Positions 18,646 through 31,500 of a stretch of DNA of 64,000 nucleotides are shown here, piece after piece. The stretch is from Echinicola arenosa (GTDB taxonomy: Bacteria > Bacteroidota > Bacteroidia > Cytophagales > Cyclobacteriaceae): the NCBI RefSeq assembly GCF_014841125.1, contig NZ_JACYTQ010000005.1:124001-188000 (forward strand). Reading direction: 5' to 3'. Below the pieces are notes generated by a model. It was not told the origin of the DNA. It saw only the letters and a program-made list of their open reading frames with translations, and searched no databases. A program made the position numbers and the translations under genes. Position 1 is the stretch's first letter; every line of letters starts with the position of its first letter.

Positions 18646-20076
18646 TTGGAAAAATTCCATTCATTCGACGAAATAAAACAATCGCTTGAAAATAAGGAAA
18701 CTGACTGTAAGGCGATCGTAAATTATTATCTCAAAAACATTCAAACGAAGGCGCATCTCAACGCCTTCGTTGAAGTTTATGAGCAATCCGCTTTGGAACA
18801 AGCCGAAAAAGTGGACCAAAAAATCCAAGCAGGAACTGCTGGAAAATTGGCTGGTATGGTTATGGGTATCAAAGATGTGCTTTGCTATGCTGACCATGAA
18901 GTCAATGCCTCCAGTAAAATCCTAGAAGGATTCCAATCCCAATTTACCGCAACAGCTGTTCAAAAACTGATCGATGAGGATGCGATCATTATTGGACGCT
19001 TAAACTGCGACGAATTTGGCATGGGCTCTTCCAATGAAAATACAGTTCACGGAAAGGTGCTCAATGCCTTAGATGAGGAGAGAGTTCCCGGAGGTTCTTC
19101 CGGTGGTTCTGCTGTAGCTGTACAGGCCAATCTTTGTACCACTTCTCTAGGTACTGACACAGGAGGATCTGTTCGTCAACCTGCAGCTTTTACCGGATTA
19201 GTAGGAACAAAACCTACTTATTCAAGGGTGTCTAGGTTTGGACTTATCGCATATGCCTCTTCATTTGACACCATTGGAGTTTTCTCCAGGAATGTCAAAG
19301 ACAATGCCTTGGTAATGGAGGTAATTGCTGGGCAAGACGACAATGACAGTACAGTTTCACGTAAAGAGGTCCCCCAGTACAGCCAACTACTTGATTTTAA
19401 GAAGCCTGCCAAAATAGCCTACTTAAAAGAGACCATTGAGTCTGAAGCGTTACAATCAGAGATCAAGGAACATACCCTTGATGTGCTGAATAAATTAAAG
19501 GAAGAAGGACACCAAGTGGAAGAAGTAGACTTCCCACTATTGGAGTATGTACTTCCCACCTATTATATCTTGACCACCGCTGAAGCCAGTTCAAACCTTT
19601 CCCGATTTGACGGCGTAAAATATGGGTATAGAACACCCAACGCCCACAATTTGGAAAGCATGTACAAGCTTACCCGTTCGGAAGGTTTTGGAGAGGAAGT
19701 GAAAAGAAGGATCATGTTGGGCACTTTCGTTTTGAGTGCCAGTTATTACGACGCCTATTTCACTAAAGCACAAAAGGTCAGAAGGTTAATCAAAGAGTTC
19801 ACTGAAGATTTGTTGGATAAATTTGATTATATTGTTATGCCAACTACGCCTTCTACGGCGTTTAAGTTCGGAGAACATAGTGACGATCCTGTAGCCATGT
19901 ACTTGGAAGATTTATTTACCGTACAAGCTTCAGTATCAGGTGTGCCTGCCATCTCTATTCCAAATGGAAAAGATAACCAGGGTTTGCCTATTGGGCTACA
20001 AGTGATCACCAATTCATTTAAAGAAGCAGAGTTATTTGCTTTTGCAGATTACCTTACTAAGATCAAAGAACAATAA
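18646..20076 (+). CDS. gatA: Asp-tRNA(Asn)/Glu-tRNA(Gln) amidotransferase subunit A
   Basis: Amidase subunit that releases ammonia from glutamine for transamidation of misacylated Glu-tRNA(Gln) or Asp-tRNA(Asn), working with GatB and GatC, which are not in this window. The amidase signature is complete (GGSSGGSAVAV then TDTGGSVRQPA). The Ser-cisSer-Lys triad is Lys76, Ser151 and Ser175, with spacing identical to S. aureus GatA. The start is TTG at 18646; no in-frame ATG is placed well enough to keep the N-terminal helix. 476 aa is the normal length. Confidence 0.96.
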   Translation: MEKFHSFDEIKQSLENKETDCKAIVNYYLKNIQTKAHLNAFVEVYEQSALEQAEKVDQKIQAGTAGKLAGMVMGIKDVLCYADHEVNASSKILEGFQSQFTATAVQKLIDEDAIIIGRLNCDEFGMGSSNENTVHGKVLNALDEERVPGGSSGGSAVAVQANLCTTSLGTDTGGSVRQPAAFTGLVGTKPTYSRVSRFGLIAYASSFDTIGVFSRNVKDNALVMEVIAGQDDNDSTVSRKEVPQYSQLLDFKKPAKIAYLKETIESEALQSEIKEHTLDVLNKLKEEGHQVEEVDFPLLEYVLPTYYILTTAEASSNLSRFDGVKYGYRTPNAHNLESMYKLTRSEGFGEEVKRRIMLGTFVLSASYYDAYFTKAQKVRRLIKEFTEDLLDKFDYIVMPTTPSTAFKFGEHSDDPVAMYLEDLFTVQASVSGVPAISIPNGKDNQGLPIGLQVITNSFKEAELFAFADYLTKIKEQ

Positions 20077-20090
20077 AATTATATTTGACC

Positions 20091-21488
20091 ATGAGAAACA
20101 GGAGATTATTTGCACTCTTATCTATGATGATAAACTGTGTTGTGGTAACCGTTACTTTTGGTCAGGATCAAAATGGTTTCATTAGTGCGGAAGAAGAGGT
20201 TTTCGAGCCGATTTATAATTATGAATATATCCCTGACTTTACTTATGATGAGGTAAACGACAGGGTAAAAAACATGGAAACCGGCATGCCTTTCCAGCTG
20301 AATGAAACCATTTTTGCTTTTATCAATTACTTTACGGTTCGAAATAGAGAATATTCTAAGATGACCTTGGCAAGAAAGGAAATCTACTTTCCCCTTTTCG
20401 AAAAAGCATTGAAAAAGCATGGTATGCCTGATGAGATCAAGTACCTGGCCATTATCGAGTCAGGGCTTAACCCAAAGGCTAAATCTTATGTAGGCGCCAT
20501 GGGACTTTGGCAGTTTATGCCCGCAACGGGTCGGGTTTATGACCTGCATGTCACCAGAGATATTGATGACAGAATGGATCCGGAACTGGCGACAGAAGCA
20601 GCGTGTAAATACCTAAAATCCCTTCATAGAATGTTTGGAGATTGGGAATTGGCATTGGCAGCGTATAACTGTGGCCCTGGTAATGTCAGAAAAGCCATTA
20701 GGCGATCTGGAGGAAAAAAAACTTTCTGGGGGATATACAATCGCTTACCTCGTGAAACCAGAGGTTATATCCCGCAATTCCAAGCCATAATGTATGTTTT
20801 CAAGTATGCAGACGAGCATAATTTGATCTTGGAAGACGGTACTTTCCCGGTGGCCCATGAATCAGTGAACTTTGACCAAGAAGTTGACCTCAATAGATTG
20901 GCTGAAATCAGTGGTGTTTGTTTGGAGGATTTGGAGTTTTTGAATCCATCTATCCTTAGAAACAAGATACCTCACTCCTCCAAGAGTTTCGCTCTAAAAG
21001 TCCCTAAAGCCCAAGCTGAATACTTAGCAGCTAATAAACATTGGATTTTGGATACCATCAGTATCCAGCATGAAAGACTTATAGCCCAACAAATAGAAGA
21101 GGAGCCCGAAAAGAAACAAGAACCTGAAAAACTGATATACAAGGTTCAAAGAGGCGATGCCTTAGGAAAAATAGCCAATAGGTACGGAATCACTGTTTCT
21201 GAAATCAAAACCTGGAATGGTCTCTACTCTAACACCATTAAGGTAGGTCAACACCTTACCATTTACCAAAATTCAGGAGCATTTGAAAGAAATATCGCAG
21301 CAGATAATACCACCAAACAAGACGCTACATTTGTTAAAGAAAACCCAAAAACTTACATCGTGCAACCAGGAGATTCCTTATGGTTAATTGCCAAAAAGCT
21401 TGACGGTGTGAGCATAGAACAAATCAAAAGGCTCAATAAGCTCAACAACAACAACATTAAACCGGGCCAGAAACTGATTATAGGCTAA
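20091..21488 (+). CDS. MltD-like lytic transglycosylase with two LysM domains
   Basis: Periplasmic or outer-membrane murein hydrolase cleaving the MurNAc-GlcNAc bond. I choose ATG 20091 (MRNRRLFALLS, signal peptide to about FGQ) over the TTG two codons earlier. The SLT domain shows YLAIIESGLNPKAKS with catalytic Glu123, then GAMGLWQFMPATGR and LALAAYNCGPGNVRKAI. The C-terminus carries two LysM repeats (YKVQRGDALGKIANRYGI and YIVQPGDSLWLIAKK) for peptidoglycan binding. There is no lipobox, unlike E. coli MltD. It follows gatA by 14 bases. Confidence 0.94.
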   Translation: MRNRRLFALLSMMINCVVVTVTFGQDQNGFISAEEEVFEPIYNYEYIPDFTYDEVNDRVKNMETGMPFQLNETIFAFINYFTVRNREYSKMTLARKEIYFPLFEKALKKHGMPDEIKYLAIIESGLNPKAKSYVGAMGLWQFMPATGRVYDLHVTRDIDDRMDPELATEAACKYLKSLHRMFGDWELALAAYNCGPGNVRKAIRRSGGKKTFWGIYNRLPRETRGYIPQFQAIMYVFKYADEHNLILEDGTFPVAHESVNFDQEVDLNRLAEISGVCLEDLEFLNPSILRNKIPHSSKSFALKVPKAQAEYLAANKHWILDTISIQHERLIAQQIEEEPEKKQEPEKLIYKVQRGDALGKIANRYGITVSEIKTWNGLYSNTIKVGQHLTIYQNSGAFERNIAADNTTKQDATFVKENPKTYIVQPGDSLWLIAKKLDGVSIEQIKRLNKLNNNNIKPGQKLIIG

Positions 21489-21582
21489 CTCAACGATCAA
21501 CTAAAAATTTAATTGATTTTCTTTAGGTCCATGACAATTTTTTCTAAATTGTAATCAGTATTCATCAAACTCCATTTTAGAA

Positions 21583-22680
21583 ATGTCTAATAGAAACCTC
21601 ATATTACTGGCCTTTTTTATCCTTGCTGCAGGATTTATGACAAGTTGCGATAGCATGAAAAGTGACTCCAACTCCAGCAAACCCAAAGCCCGAGGTGGCC
21701 GAGGAGAAATTCTTTTGGTTATAGATTCGCTAAAATACCAAGGTCCTGTTGGGGATGTTTTGGAAGGTATATTTGAAGAAGATATAAAAGGCCTCGTAAG
21801 AGAAGAGTCCCTTTTCGACATCAGGAGGGTTGATCCCAGGACCATGACCAGAATATTGAAAATGGCCTACAACATCATTTATGTAACTACTTTTGACGAT
21901 AAAAAACCAGGAAGTAGACAGATCAACGCACTTTTCAGTCAGCAGTCAAGAGAGAAAGCACAAGATGATCCTTCTCTGTATATGTTGAGAAATGAAGATG
22001 AGTTTGCAGTTGGTCAAGAAGTAATTTATCTTTTCGGAAATAACGAGCAGGAATTGATCAACAATCTCGAAAAGAATAAAAACAAGCTGCAAAATCTCTT
22101 TGAGGTCAGAGAAAGAAAACGCTTGGAGCAAGCGATTTTTAGTAGAACCAATGGTGCATTGGAATCTAAAGGAAAGGAAATTTTCGGTTTGGATTTGACC
22201 ATCCCCGCATCTTACCAGTTTGTAAAAGAAGAAGACGATAACTTTATGTGGGCAAGACAGCCAACTCCCAATACACAAAGAGCAGACATCAGCCTTTTCT
22301 TTTATCAAACAAACTATACCTCAGAAGAACAAGTATTCCCTGAAAATATCATCAAGTTAAGAGACGAGATCCTCAAAACAAGAATTTTCGGTGATCCAGC
22401 GAAACCACAATCTTATTTAAAAACAGAAACACAGATCCCTCCATCCTTTAGAAACATCAACATTGATGGCCATTATGCCATAGAAATGCGTGGTCAATGG
22501 AAAACCAATAATGTCAGCATGGGAGGTTCATTTATCTCTTATATCGTGGTGGACGAAACGGTAGGAAAACTATACTTTATGGAGGGCTTCTTGTATTATC
22601 CCAACGAAACCCATAAATCTGCCCTTCGTGAAATTGAAGCTATTCTAATGGCAACAAAATTCCCGGGGAAGCAGGATTAA
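21583..22680 (+). CDS. DUF4837-family lipoprotein, 365 aa
   Basis: Predicted SPII lipoprotein (leader to TSC, Cys 22). It matches the Bacteroidota DUF4837 family by its pattern: RGEILLVIDSLKYQGPVGD near the start, RTMTRILKMAYNIIYVTTFDD, VIYLFGNNEQELINNL, and a C-terminal half with FMWARQPTPNTQRADISLFF and GQWKTNNVSMGGSFISYIVVD. Function is unknown. It lies 94 bases after the transglycosylase gene and 24 bases before maeB, within the plus-strand block. Confidence 0.85.
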   Translation: MSNRNLILLAFFILAAGFMTSCDSMKSDSNSSKPKARGGRGEILLVIDSLKYQGPVGDVLEGIFEEDIKGLVREESLFDIRRVDPRTMTRILKMAYNIIYVTTFDDKKPGSRQINALFSQQSREKAQDDPSLYMLRNEDEFAVGQEVIYLFGNNEQELINNLEKNKNKLQNLFEVRERKRLEQAIFSRTNGALESKGKEIFGLDLTIPASYQFVKEEDDNFMWARQPTPNTQRADISLFFYQTNYTSEEQVFPENIIKLRDEILKTRIFGDPAKPQSYLKTETQIPPSFRNINIDGHYAIEMRGQWKTNNVSMGGSFISYIVVDETVGKLYFMEGFLYYPNETHKSALREIEAILMATKFPGKQD

Positions 22681-22704
22681 TAAAATCCAAATAATAGCTT
22701 TACA

Positions 22705-24978
22705 ATGGCGATTAAAATCAGAAAAGAGGATGCACTAGGCTACCATTCCCAAGGCAGTCCCGGAAAAATCGAAGTCGTTCCAACAAAACCCTTATCCAGT
22801 CAACTCGATCTTGCTTTGGCTTACTCACCAGGTGTGGCTGAGCCTTGTCTGGAAATCGCTGCCCATAAAGAGCATGTTTACAAATACACCGCCAAGGGAA
22901 ACTTGGTGGGCGTAATCTCCAATGGAACTGCAGTACTCGGCCTAGGTGATATAGGACCCGAAGCAGGAAAACCGGTGATGGAAGGTAAAGGGGTTTTATT
23001 TAAGAAATTTGCCGGAATTGATGTGTTTGACATTGAGATAGACGAGAAAGATCCCCAAAAGCTAATCCAGACCATCAGGTCTTTAGAGCCAACATTTGGC
23101 GGTATCAACTTAGAGGACATCAAAGCACCTGAATGTTTTGAGATAGAGCAAGCCTTAAAAGAGGACATGAAAATCCCTGTCATGCATGATGACCAGCATG
23201 GCACTGCCATTATTTCAGGGGCAGCACTTTTAAATGCCCTGGAAATTGTAGGTAAAAAAATAGAAGAAATCAAATTGGTTGTCAACGGAGCCGGTGCTGC
23301 TGCAGTTTCCTGTACCCGCTTTTACCTATCTCTCGGCGTAAAGAAGGAAAATCTCGTTATGCTCGATATCGACGGGATTATTCGTACAGACAGGGAAAAT
23401 CTGGATGATATCAGAAGGGAATTCGCTTACGAAGGAACAGACCTGACCAACCTTTCAGATGCCATGAAAGGAGCGGATGTTTTCCTTGGACTCTCTGCAG
23501 GAAATGTGGTTTCTCCAGAGCAGATCCTTTTGATGGCAGACAATCCAATTGTTTTTGCCTTGGCCAATCCAAACCCTGAAATTGCCTATGATTTAGCCAC
23601 CGCCACAAGAGAAGACTTGATCATGGCAACTGGCAGGTCTGATTACCCCAACCAAGTAAATAATGTTCTTGGCTTCCCCTATATTTTTCGAGGTGCTTTG
23701 GACGTAAGAGCAACTGCCATCAATGAAGAAATGAAACTGGCCACTGCTCATGCCATTGCCAAACTGGCAAAAGAACCAGTCCCTGATATTGTCAACAAAG
23801 CGTATGGTGATGACCAACTGGGTTTTGGCAGGAATTACCTCATACCTAAACCGCTCGATCCTAGGTTAATTACCACCATTGCCCCTGCTGTGGCAAAAGC
23901 AGCTATAGCCACTGGGGTGGCCCAAAAAACCATAACAGACTGGGATGCTTACGAACTTGAGCTTCAAGAAAGAATTGGCATTGATCAAAGATTGATGTCA
24001 AGGGTGATTTCCAGGGCCAAGAAAAACCCTAAGCGAGTGGTCTTTGCAGAAGCCGATAATAGAAAAATACTTAAAGCCGCTCAGCTTATCCAAGACGAAA
24101 AAATTGGAGAACCAATCCTCTTGGGTAATAGGGAAACCATTTTGCAATTGATAGAGGACAATTCCTTGGATTTGGGTAATGTATCCATTATCGACCCTTA
24201 TGAGGATCCAGAAAGGTTAGAGCGCTATGGGAAAATCCTTTACGAAAAGAGAAAGCGTAAGGGCATGACACCATATGAAGCCCAAAAGCAAATGCGTGAC
24301 CGTACTTACTTCGGTGCCATGATGGTGGAGTTGGGAGAAGCAGATGCATTGATCTCCGGCCTGACCAAAGACTATCCTAAAACCATCCTTCCCGCCCTTC
24401 ACGTGATCGGTGTAAAGGAAAATGTAGACCGTGTCGCCGGGATGTATATTATGAATTCAGACAAGGGACCTTATTTCTTTGCTGACACCACTGTAAATGT
24501 CAACCCTACGGCAGACCAGATGGTTGAAATCATTGGTTTAACAGCAGACGCTGTTCGATTCTTTGACTTAGAACCTAGGGTCGCTGTACTCTCCTACTCA
24601 AACTTTGGATCTGCCAAAGGAGATACTCCTACCAAAACTGCTGAAGCTACTGCCAAAGCTAAGGTTAAATTCCCAGGGCTTGTCATAGAGGGCGAAATGC
24701 AGGGTAATGTGGCCTTGAATGAGGAGATCCAAAAAGAAAATTATCCCTTCAGCGCATTGGCCAACAAAAAAGCCAATACTTTGATTTTCCCTAACCTAAG
24801 TTCTGGTAACATTGCCTACAAGCTAGTGGCTGAAATAGGCAATGCAGAAGCCATTGGTCCTATCCTATTGGGTATGAACAAGCCTGTCCATATATTGCAG
24901 CTAGGTAGTTCCATCAGGGAAATAATTAATATGGTAGCCATTGCAGTGGTAGATGCACAAAGTCACGAAAAACAATGA
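22705..24978 (+). CDS. maeB: NADP-dependent malic enzyme, MaeB type
   Basis: Oxidative decarboxylation of malate to pyruvate. At 757 aa it is the large MaeB type: a malic enzyme domain (about 1-430) fused to a phosphotransacetylase-like domain (about 430-757) that is regulatory and binds acetyl-CoA in E. coli MaeB. Visible elements are [46 protein letters not shown]-like [12 protein letters not shown], the Rossmann stretch [11 protein letters not shown], and in the second half [15 protein letters not shown] and SNFGSAKGD. Its stop overlaps ruvA by 4 bases (ATGA). Confidence 0.96.
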   Translation: MAIKIRKEDALGYHSQGSPGKIEVVPTKPLSSQLDLALAYSPGVAEPCLEIAAHKEHVYKYTAKGNLVGVISNGTAVLGLGDIGPEAGKPVMEGKGVLFKKFAGIDVFDIEIDEKDPQKLIQTIRSLEPTFGGINLEDIKAPECFEIEQALKEDMKIPVMHDDQHGTAIISGAALLNALEIVGKKIEEIKLVVNGAGAAAVSCTRFYLSLGVKKENLVMLDIDGIIRTDRENLDDIRREFAYEGTDLTNLSDAMKGADVFLGLSAGNVVSPEQILLMADNPIVFALANPNPEIAYDLATATREDLIMATGRSDYPNQVNNVLGFPYIFRGALDVRATAINEEMKLATAHAIAKLAKEPVPDIVNKAYGDDQLGFGRNYLIPKPLDPRLITTIAPAVAKAAIATGVAQKTITDWDAYELELQERIGIDQRLMSRVISRAKKNPKRVVFAEADNRKILKAAQLIQDEKIGEPILLGNRETILQLIEDNSLDLGNVSIIDPYEDPERLERYGKILYEKRKRKGMTPYEAQKQMRDRTYFGAMMVELGEADALISGLTKDYPKTILPALHVIGVKENVDRVAGMYIMNSDKGPYFFADTTVNVNPTADQMVEIIGLTADAVRFFDLEPRVAVLSYSNFGSAKGDTPTKTAEATAKAKVKFPGLVIEGEMQGNVALNEEIQKENYPFSALANKKANTLIFPNLSSGNIAYKLVAEIGNAEAIGPILLGMNKPVHILQLGSSIREIINMVAIAVVDAQSHEKQ

Positions 24979-25574
24979 TAGATTACTTAAAAGGAAAATT
25001 GGTCATCAAAGACCCCACTTATGTGGTCATTGATATCAACGGCATCGGTTACCATGTCAAAATATCCTTAAATACATTTTCGCAAATAAAAGATGAGGAG
25101 CAGGTCATGCTCCTCACTCATTTGCATATCAAGGAGGATGCCCATACACTTTTTGGCTTTAAAGAAGAACTGGAAAAAAGACTCTTTCTGCTGCTCATTT
25201 CCATCAGTGGTGTAGGTCCAAATACGGGGCTAATGATCCTCTCTTCTCTAAGTGTTCAGGAATTACAAAATGCTATTATTGGAGATGATCACAAAACAAT
25301 CCAAAGAGTAAAAGGTGTTGGCTTAAAGACTGCCCAAAGGATTGTTTTGGAACTTAAAGATAAAATCAAAAAAGAAGGTATGTCCGACGGAATTCCTACA
25401 ACGAGCGGTTTCCTTCACCAAAACAAACAAATTAAAGAGGAAGCATTACAGGCTTTGATTACTCTTGGTTTTACTAAGGCTGCAGCAGAGAAAAATATCG
25501 ATGCAATTTTGAAAAAAAGCGGTGTTGAAATTTCCTTGGAAGAATTAATTAAAGCATCTTTAAGGTCAACTTAA
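24975..25574 (+). CDS. ruvA: Holliday junction branch migration protein RuvA
   Basis: DNA-binding subunit of the RuvAB branch-migration complex, 199 aa. Domain I (OB fold) is [28 protein letters not shown]. Domain II holds two helix-hairpin-helix motifs (LISISGVGPNTGLMIL and IQRVKGVGLKTAQRIVLEL). The C-terminal domain III (EEALQALITLGFTKAAAEKNI) contacts RuvB. ruvB and ruvC are not in the window. Translation is coupled to maeB by a 4-base overlap. Confidence 0.96.
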   Translation: MIDYLKGKLVIKDPTYVVIDINGIGYHVKISLNTFSQIKDEEQVMLLTHLHIKEDAHTLFGFKEELEKRLFLLLISISGVGPNTGLMILSSLSVQELQNAIIGDDHKTIQRVKGVGLKTAQRIVLELKDKIKKEGMSDGIPTTSGFLHQNKQIKEEALQALITLGFTKAAAEKNIDAILKKSGVEISLEELIKASLRST

Positions 25575-25586
25575 TTTATAGCTAGT

Positions 25587-28500
25587 TTGCCTATAACGAG
25601 ACCATATTTTTTTCCAAGCAGTAACCTCAATTCTTTTTATGCAGCAATCACCTTGTTGCTGGCCGCTTGTTTTTTGTCTGGTGTTAGCGAGGCATTGGCT
25701 CAAGGTGTTGGACAGGATTCTATTCCTTCCAAAATAGACTCCCTAGAAAAAAGAAGAACTTTGCCTTCTTTTTTGCTCTGGGACAATTTCAAAACCAGCC
25801 CACTTTACCCAATACAATCTCCCCTTCAGCAGCGTTATTCTCCATTTTACTATGATGGACCAAAACAGCAGCAAGTAGAAATTGAACTGGATACAGCTGT
25901 GCAGTACCGGGTGTATGACCAATTGGATTCTACCTCGTCCAACCCTGGCTACCTATACAACTTTGAGGATTTTTCCAAAATTCAAGAGCTAAGAATGCGC
26001 CAAGAATATTGGAGAAATCGGTCAAGGGGTATGTATGGTGAAAGTGCGGTAAGTGGAAGAGGGCTTATCCCGCCCATAACTATGAGTCCAACCTTTGACA
26101 GGCTTTTTGGAGGCAGTGAAATCAATATCATCCCCACAGGTTATGTCAATCTGGACTTTGGAGGAATCTTTAGAAGAATTGATAACCCCTCTATTCCCAT
26201 TCGCCAACAAAGGAATGGTGGGTTTAATTTCGATCAGCAAATACAAATGAGTGTCAATGGGAACCTGGGGCAAAAAATGCAGATCAACGCCAACTTTGAC
26301 TCCAATAATTCCTTTGATTTTGAGAATCAACTAAAAGTAGAATACAAAGGCTTTGAAGAAGATATTGTCAAAAGCATTGAAATTGGCAATGTCAGTATGC
26401 CCGTCCAGAACAGCTTGATCCAGGGAGCCCAAAATCTATTCGGAGTGAAGACCCAACTGCAATTTGGAAAGCTGTTTATGACCGCTGTAGCCTCCACTCA
26501 AAGAGGACGGAGAGATGAAATTGTCATAGAAGGCGGTGGACAAGGAAGGCCTTTTGAGATCAGGGCCTCCGAATATGATGACAATAGGCACTTCTTTCTA
26601 GCCCACTTTTTCAGGGAAAACTATGAAAGATGGTTGAGGGGCCTGCCCCAAATCCTTTCCGGTGTCAATGTGACCCGGGTGGAAGTTTACATCATGAACA
26701 GGACAAACAATACCGAGACCCTAAGGAATTTTGTAGCCTTTATGGACCTTGGTGAGGGACAAAGAATTTACAGACCGGGCAACCCTAATATTGGAAGCGG
26801 CACTCCCGGAAGCCCTGCAGCCAATGGCTCCAACAACCTATTTGGTAACCTTACCTCCAACCCTTCCTTTAGGCCTTATGACAATGCTTCTACTGCCATT
26901 GAGCAAAGTTTAAATTTGGTTAAAGGCACTGATTTTGAGCAGGTAAATGGTGCCAGAAAGCTCGCTGAGAACGAATATACTTTTCATAGGGAATTGGGTT
27001 ATTTGAGCCTGAACAGAAAGCTCCAAAATGATGAAGTGGTTGCTATTTCCTTCGAGTACACGTACAATGGCCAATCTTATAAGGTTGGTGAAATGTCAGA
27101 AGATTACCAGAACCGCCCTGAATCTGATGTACTTTTCCTCAAGCTCCTAAGGCCTGCACGAATCAACACCCGTGTACCGACTTGGGATTTGATGATGAAA
27201 AACATCTATAATTTCAATGCCAATCAAATCCAAAAAGAAGGATTCCAGCTCCAAGTAATTTACAGAGATGATCGAACTGGCTTGGACAACCCCAGCCTTT
27301 TGGAAGGTGAACAGGTCAAAGATGTCCCTCTGATTCGTTTGATGGGATTGGATAACCTTAACCCCCAAAACGACCCTCAACCTGACGGCAATTTTGATTT
27401 TGTTTCGGGCTTGACTATTCTTCCAGAAAAAGGGATGTTGATATTCCCTAAGCTAGAGCCTTTTGGACAGACACTGGAAAGTTACTTCTTACCCAATGAA
27501 GAGAGCCTAAAGAACAAATTTGTATATGATACGCTCTACCGAACTACCAAGGCTGATGCTGAGCTGGTTACCCGTCTGAACAAATATTACCTCAAAGGGA
27601 GTTTGACAGCAGGCTCTTCATCAGAAATTATGTTGCCAGGCCTTAATATTTCAGAAGGTTCAGTCATTGTTTCTGCCGGAAACATTCCATTGACGGAAGG
27701 AGTGGATTATACTGTCGATTACAATATTGGTCGAGTTGTCATCATCAATGAAGGTATTTTAGCTTCGGGAAAAAGAATTTCCATCAGCTTTGAAAAAGCT
27801 GATTTAGTATCTTTCCAAACCAGAAGCCTCTTGGGCACCCGCTTTGATTACCTTTTCAGTGAAAACCTGACACTGGGTGGTACTTTCCTCTATTTGAATG
27901 AGAGACCGAATATCACGAGAATCAGCACGGGGAGCGAAACCCTCAAAAACAGCCTCTGGGGATTGGACCTGAACTACAGTGATGAATCCAGGTGGTTAAC
28001 CAAACTGGCAGATGCGTTACCCTTTACGGATACCAAGGAAAAATCCCTGATCACTTTCAATGGTGAATTTGCTCACTTAATTCCTGGCACATCCAATGAA
28101 GTCAATGGAGAAGGGGCTTCTTATATCGATGATTTCGAAACCGCTGTAACACCATTTAGCCTTGGAGGCTCTCCGCAAAATTGGAAGCTGTCCGCTACGC
28201 CAAGGACAGACGACAACCGTTTTGACATGACCATGTCAACAGAAGATCGGCTTGGCAATGCCTATAGAAGGGCTAGATTGGCTTGGTACAATATTGACAA
28301 TGTCTTTTACCGTCAAGGAGGACAAGGGGTTCCAGAAAATATCACAGAAGAAGACCGTAGAAACCACTATGTTAGACGGGTCGTTCCCCAAGAAATATTC
28401 CCTCAGCGTGATCGAGATGTAATTGTTACCCCAGAACCATTGTTTGAGCTGGCCTATTTTCCCCACGAGCGTGGGATGTATAATTACAACCCTACTCTGG

Positions 28501-31500
28501 ACAGAAGAGGTCTTTTACAATCCCCTGAAGATAACTATGGAGGGATCACTAGAGCCATTACCGCTGATGTGGACTTCGACAGAACGAACATAGAATACAT
28601 AGAATTCTGGCTGATGGATCCATTTTTGCCCGGAGACAATGGCCGTGTCCTAGATGGGGTATTCAATGAGAACAATACTACAGGGGGAAAACTGATGATC
28701 AACCTTGGTGAAATCTCTGAAGATGTCATGAAGGATAGTCGTCATGCTTTTGAAAACGGACTTCCTGCTGATGGAAATACTGCAGAAACCACAGAAAACG
28801 AATGGGGTCGCGTTACCAATAAGCAGTACCTTACTCCTGGATTTGACAACTCTCCAGAGGCTCGCCCCAACCAAGATGTAGGGCTGGATGGCCTAAGTAG
28901 TGAAGAAGAAGCCGTTTATTTTGCCGACCGCTTTCTTAACCGACTGAATGTTGACCCGAATGTTCTTCAAGAAATTACAGCTGACCCGTCAGCGGATAAA
29001 TTCCAATATTACCTTGGGGATCAATTGGATCAACAAAACGTAAAAATTCTTGAACGATACAAGTACTTCAATGGCTTGGAGAACAACACTCCAATAACAG
29101 AAAACTCCAATCTACCCTACACTCCTTCCGGGTCAAACAAACCCGACAATGAAGACCTCAATAATGACAACACCATCAACGAAACCGAGAATTACTACGA
29201 ATACGAGGTAGATCTTCGTCCAAATACATTGGAAGTTGGCCAAAACAATATTGTGGACAAGGTGACTCATGTGGAAAATGGTGAGGAGGTCAACTGGTAC
29301 CTTTTTAGGATTCCAGTGAGACAACCAGACAATACCCAAGGGGATATCACCGGGTTTAAATCCTTGAGGTTTATCAGGACTTATTTGACAGATTTTGAAC
29401 AGCCGGTGGTCTTGCGAATGGCCAAATTCCAAATGGTAGGCAGTCAATGGAGAACCTTTCAAGAGTCACTTTACGAGCGAGGTTTGTTCGAAGTTCCTGA
29501 ACCAGATGTATCCAACCTTACAGTAGGTGTGGTGAACATCGAAGAAAACAGTCAGGGAAGTGCAACCCAAAGCCCTTATGTCTTGCCTCCTGGAATCATC
29601 AGGGACAGGGACAATACCTCTACTGTGGAAAGACAATTGAACGAGCAATCTTTAAGACTTTGTGTGGAGAATCTCCAAAGCCGTGATGCAAGAGCTGTTT
29701 TTAAGAATGTCAACCTAGATTTGGTTCAATATGGCAGGCTGAAAATGTTTTTCCATGCGGACAGTGAAGATGCTGAAGACGGAGAGTTGACCGCTTTCCT
29801 AAGGCTTGGAACGGACTATACGGATAATTATTATGAAATCGAGGTTCCCCTTTCCATTACTCCGAGTGGAACCAGGGATCCTCAACAAATATGGCCTATT
29901 CAAAATGAAATTGACATAGCCATTGAAGAAATTGTAGGCGTCAAAATAGAAAGAGACAACAGTCAATCTCCCCAAAACCTCCCCTATACCGTCCAAGTGC
30001 GTCAGTATAATGTCACTGTAGTGGGGAGGCCAGAATTGAATTATGTACAAGGCCTGATGATCGGTATCCGTAACCCTTCCTCTACCGGATCAGCCAGCAA
30101 GTCCATTTGTGTTTGGGCCAATGAATTAAGAGTGGTGGATTTCAACAAATCTTCCGGTTGGGCAGCCAATGCCAGACTGAATGCTCAAATTGCTGACGTA
30201 GCCACCGTTTCATCCACTATCCGCCACAATACCTTTGGCTTTGGAGGCTTGGAAACTAGACTTTCCGAAAGAACCAGAGAATCAACAACTCAATATGATG
30301 TTTCTGCCAATGTACAAGTAGATAGACTACTTCCAGACGCTTTGCGTGTCAGTATACCTATGTACGTCAGTATGGAAAACGCAACCACCAAGCCACAATT
30401 TGATCCACTCAACCCTGATGTACCGTTTGAATTGGCATTGAGTAAATTCCGTACAGATACCGAAAGAGAAGCTTATAAAAAGCTGGTTCTGGACCAAGTG
30501 AAAAGAAGAAACATCAGTTTCTCCAATGTGCGTAAATTAAAAAAAGATGAAAGTAATAAGAACCATATTTACGACCTTTCCAACTTCTCTTTCTCTTATG
30601 CTTATGGATTAGTAAAACAAAGTAATATCAATACCGAAGACTACACTTTCGAAACTTACAAAGGAAATATTACCTACAGCTATGAGCCCAAACCTATTCC
30701 GGTAGAACCATTCAAAAATTGGAATTTCCTACAAAGTCCCAATTTGCAACTTTTCAGGGATTTCAATTTAAACCTTGCTCCTAGCCTAATCACTGCACGT
30801 TTGGACGTTGATAGGAGGTTCTTGAGAACCCAGTATCGAAATGACCAATTGACTACTGATGGTGTGGATCCACTATTCCAAAAAAGTTTTTATCTGAACC
30901 GTTTTTATTCCGTCAATTGGGATTTAACCAAAAACCTAAGCATTGACTATCGCGCCAATGTCAATGCCATTATTGATGAACCAGAGGGAGACCTGGATAC
31001 CGAAGCCAAGCAGGATTCTGTCAAAAATAATCTTAGAAAATTTGGAAGAACAACTAACTATAATCATTCCCTTATTGCCAATTACAAGATCCCACTGGAT
31101 AAAATACCATTCTTGGATTGGATTAGTGCTGACTTCAGGTATGAGGCGACATACAGCTGGCTCACTGGATCCATTGGGCAAAAGGATACATTAGGTAATG
31201 TGATCCAAAACACGCGAGACCGTTCCTTGAACGGTAAGCTGGATATGGTTCAACTTTACAACAAGGTCACCAAACTCAAAACCCTCAATACCCCAAAAAG
31301 ACCGACCATTCCTGGACAAAGGAGCAACCCTCAGGATACAATCAAAACAGATGGACTTTGGAATGGTTTCCTAAAGTTTGCAATGATGCTGAAAGAAGTT
31401 AGCGGAAGCTACAGCATTACCGAGGGGACTTTCTTGCCAGGTTATATGGAAAACACAGGGCTTTTTGGTTTGGATAGAAGCTTTATGAACCCAGGCCTTG